From: Marinisporobacter balticus
GTDB taxonomy: Bacteria > Bacillota > Clostridia > Peptostreptococcales > Thermotaleaceae
Assembly: GCF_004345705.1 (NCBI RefSeq)
Contig: NZ_SLWV01000013.1
Span: 1-64,000, forward strand
DNA length: 64,000 bases
Direction: 5' to 3'
The notes under the pieces are model-generated. The model saw only the letters and a program-made list of their open reading frames with translations, ran no database searches and was not told the origin of the DNA. The first letter of the stretch is position 1, and every line of letters begins with the position of its first letter. Shown piece after piece: positions 62,118-64,000 of the stretch. Made by a program: the position numbers and the translations under genes.

Positions 62118-63290
62118 TTATAATAATCTTTTCTTTAACTTTTCCCCTAACGCGTTTTCAAAATAGGGGTTAACTCCCCAAAATTCTTTGAATTTTCTGT
62201 ATTCTTCTACTACTTCTTGATTTTTCTTATTAGTCTTTATAGCACGTATCAACAAATTTTTAGGGGTATGCTCTAAATCAATAAACTCTAATATTTGTGT
62301 TGTATAGCCCATAATCTCTAATATATTTGCTCTTATACTATCTGTAATGAGCGCAGACATTCTTTCTTTAATAATACCATGCTTCTCCATAGGGTTCATC
62401 AAAGAATTATGAATTTGATCAAATAATTCATGCTGACAGCATGGCACAGAAAGGATAATATCTGCATCCCATTCTATGGCTTTTACAAAAGCTGCATCTG
62501 TTGCCATATCGCAAGCATGAAGCGTTACAACCATATCTACTTTGTCTGCACCTGTAAAATGTTCAATGTCTCCGATCATAAATTTTAGATCCTCATAGCC
62601 TAAATCTTTAGAAATCTCATTGCAGTGATTCACTACATCTTTTTTTAAATCCAACCCTATGATATTCACATGAAGCTTTAAGATATCCACAAAATAATGA
62701 TATAGTGCAAAGGTTAAATAAGATTTTCCACAACCAAAATCGATAATATTTATTTTCTCCGTTTTTTTCTCTAAATGTGGCACTACATCTGCAACCATTT
62801 CTAAGAATCGATTAATTTGGCGAAATTTATCATACTTTTGCGCCAATACTTTTCCATCTTCATTCATCACACCAAGTCTTATTAAGAAAGGATTTACCTC
62901 ATTTTCAGGAATCATATGATTTTTCTTTCGATTATGTTCTAAATTTATGCTTTTCTTTGTCGGTGGTTTCTCTAATATTTTAACTTTTAATTTTTTACTA
63001 ATCAATATTTGAACATCTGCATCTTTTGTATAGATCTGCCCTTGTTTAAATTGCTCTTCAAATAAGGTAACCGTTTTATTGATCATCGCATCTTCTTTTA
63101 TATTCTCATGGGTGACTTTTTTGGGGTAGTTGTAAGTAAATTGATAAATATATTCACCTTTTACTAATATAGGACGTATGGTAACTTTGTTATAATTTTC
63201 AATATCTTTTTTTCTTGCATTGCTTAAAACGCAGTATATAAGAGATTGATCTTTTATGATCTGCTCTATTCTTTTCCGTATATTCTCCAT
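62118..63290 (-). CDS. SAM-dependent methyltransferase (Methyltransf_32 type)
   Basis: 390 residues. The Rossmann methyltransferase domain (about 165-330) has IIDFGCGKSYLTFALYHYF (SAM motif I), DLKKDVV, MIGDIEHF and the unusual VTLHACDMATDAAF and VPCCQHEL motifs of the COG2813/PF13679 family. An N-terminal extension of about 150 residues may bind RNA. No substrate can be given. GAGAGGAAG lies before ATG 63290. Confidence 0.85.
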   Translation of the reverse strand: MENIRKRIEQIIKDQSLIYCVLSNARKKDIENYNKVTIRPILVKGEYIYQFTYNYPKKVTHENIKEDAMINKTVTLFEEQFKQGQIYTKDADVQILISKKLKVKILEKPPTKKSINLEHNRKKNHMIPENEVNPFLIRLGVMNEDGKVLAQKYDKFRQINRFLEMVADVVPHLEKKTEKINIIDFGCGKSYLTFALYHYFVDILKLHVNIIGLDLKKDVVNHCNEISKDLGYEDLKFMIGDIEHFTGADKVDMVVTLHACDMATDAAFVKAIEWDADIILSVPCCQHELFDQIHNSLMNPMEKHGIIKERMSALITDSIRANILEIMGYTTQILEFIDLEHTPKNLLIRAIKTNKKNQEVVEEYRKFKEFWGVNPYFENALGEKLKKRLL

Positions 63291-63504
63291 ATTAAAAATC
63301 TTCCTCTCATTTATTCATCAATTTATTTTTTATTCCATCTAAATTTGCGCATTATCCTGTATCAGTTATTTTCAATACGTTTACCTGCGACCATATTTTG
63401 TGCGCTTCGTTCTTGAGGATACTTAAGTATTATTATATCAAATAAAGCCACAAAATATATATACTCCTAAAAAGACTTTACTAGGCTTATATCTTTCTTA
63501 TTAA

Positions 63505-64000
63505 TCAATATATCTCTTTTACTTTTACTTTTTCTTCTTCTTTTAAAAACATAGATCCACCGATTAATAAGATCACGCTACTTATTAGTCCAATGTATAA
63601 AGCATTTATCCCCCTTATCCCAAATATTCCCCACAATACGGAAAGAATAGGTGCCACAACGATTGCTACAACCCCTGCTTTCTTCTTTACTTTTCCTTTA
63701 AAATAAAGTGCTCCTAATAGTGGGATGAATATGGTTGTTCCCCTTAAAGCCATCGATAAAAATCCCCACTTTAATATGAGTGAATTCATATTTGTAAATA
63801 CCATTATTATTGTAAGAATAGATATGACACATACACATGTTCTTAAAACAAACAACTGTTTTTTATCATCTGCTTCTGGATGCATACATTTTACATATAT
63901 ATCACGATTGATCATCGTACTAATTCCTAATGTTAAGCCTGCTCCCGTACCAATAACAGATATAATCATTGTTGCTATAGCGATCCCTCCAACCCAAGGA
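63505..64000 (-). CDS. Sodium:solute symporter (SSS family), 3' part, cut at window edge
   Basis: An open minus-strand frame through position 64000 with no natural start inside. GGIAIATMIISVIGTGAGLT, then STMINRDIYVK, and several C-terminal helices match SSS-family (PanF/PutP-like) symporters. The visible end has about 164 residues; the 5' part lies beyond the window. Internal ATG 63969 is not a start. The substrate is unknown. Confidence 0.8.
   Translation of the reverse strand, partial: PWVGGIAIATMIISVIGTGAGLTLGISTMINRDIYVKCMHPEADDKKQLFVLRTCVCVISILTIIMVFTNMNSLILKWGFLSMALRGTTIFIPLLGALYFKGKVKKKAGVVAIVVAPILSVLWGIFGIRGINALYIGLISSVILLIGGSMFLKEEEKVKVKEIY

Noticed and set aside
63969..63969. ATG 63969 as start of the symporter
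   Set aside because: The frame continues upstream with conserved symporter sequence to the window edge, so this Met is internal.

Overview
The window is a low-GC chromosomal segment from an anaerobic, spore-forming member of the Clostridia. The evidence is the class III (oxygen-independent) ribonucleotide reductase with its activase, a GerAB-type germination permease, two large chemoreceptors, an AgrBD quorum-sensing locus, cis-acting RNAs typical of Firmicutes (guanine riboswitch, preQ1-I riboswitch, tyrosine T-box) and AGGAGG-type ribosome binding sites. The species cannot be fixed from the sequence alone. I see no rRNA, tRNA, CRISPR array or intact insertion sequence.

Layout. 0-5.6 kb (minus strand) is a metal/metalloid block: a DUF326 Cys-rich copper-binding protein, a metallophosphoesterase, acr3 and arsR, then a second arsR with a DUF318/ArsP-type permease, a smaller companion permease broken by an in-frame TAG, and a CxxC thioredoxin-like protein. 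5.9-8.7 kb is nrdD-nrdG. 9-15.4 kb is purine/pyrimidine salvage: a guanine riboswitch and terminator, xpt, a four-gene BMP-type nucleoside ABC importer and pyrE. 15.5-20 kb holds a DUF4015 lipoprotein, a stretch of decayed coding sequence and an agr locus (agrB, a small agrD, then a receptor encoded as two in-frame ORFs). 20-25.6 kb has bioY-bioB behind a BirA-type operator and the potABCD polyamine importer. 26-32 kb has peptidases PepT and PepV, a YfcC carrier, a Crp-family regulator, a 59-residue membrane protein and truA.

32.4-41 kb runs mostly on the plus strand: a MATE exporter, a THUMP methyltransferase (minus), then an HD-domain gene followed by pabA-pabB-pabC-folE-folP-folB-folK, which carries chorismate and GTP towards folate. 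41-47 kb has corA, a small membrane protein, asnB and a chemoreceptor. 47.3-54.7 kb is a tellurium-resistance-type (Ter) stress cluster: three TerD paralogues, an AIM24-like protein, a CitE-like lyase, a double phosphoribosyltransferase fusion and a HAD phosphatase, without terC or terY. 54.8-64 kb has another chemoreceptor, a CaCA antiporter, queT behind a preQ1 riboswitch, a solitary gerAB, T-box-tyrS, a free-Met-sulfoxide reductase, a methyltransferase and the 3' part of a sodium:solute symporter cut by the window edge.

The features most worth attention are the Ter cluster with its fused double PRTase, the agr locus with a split receptor and no adjacent response regulator, and three apparent single-base lesions close together in the metal-resistance block.
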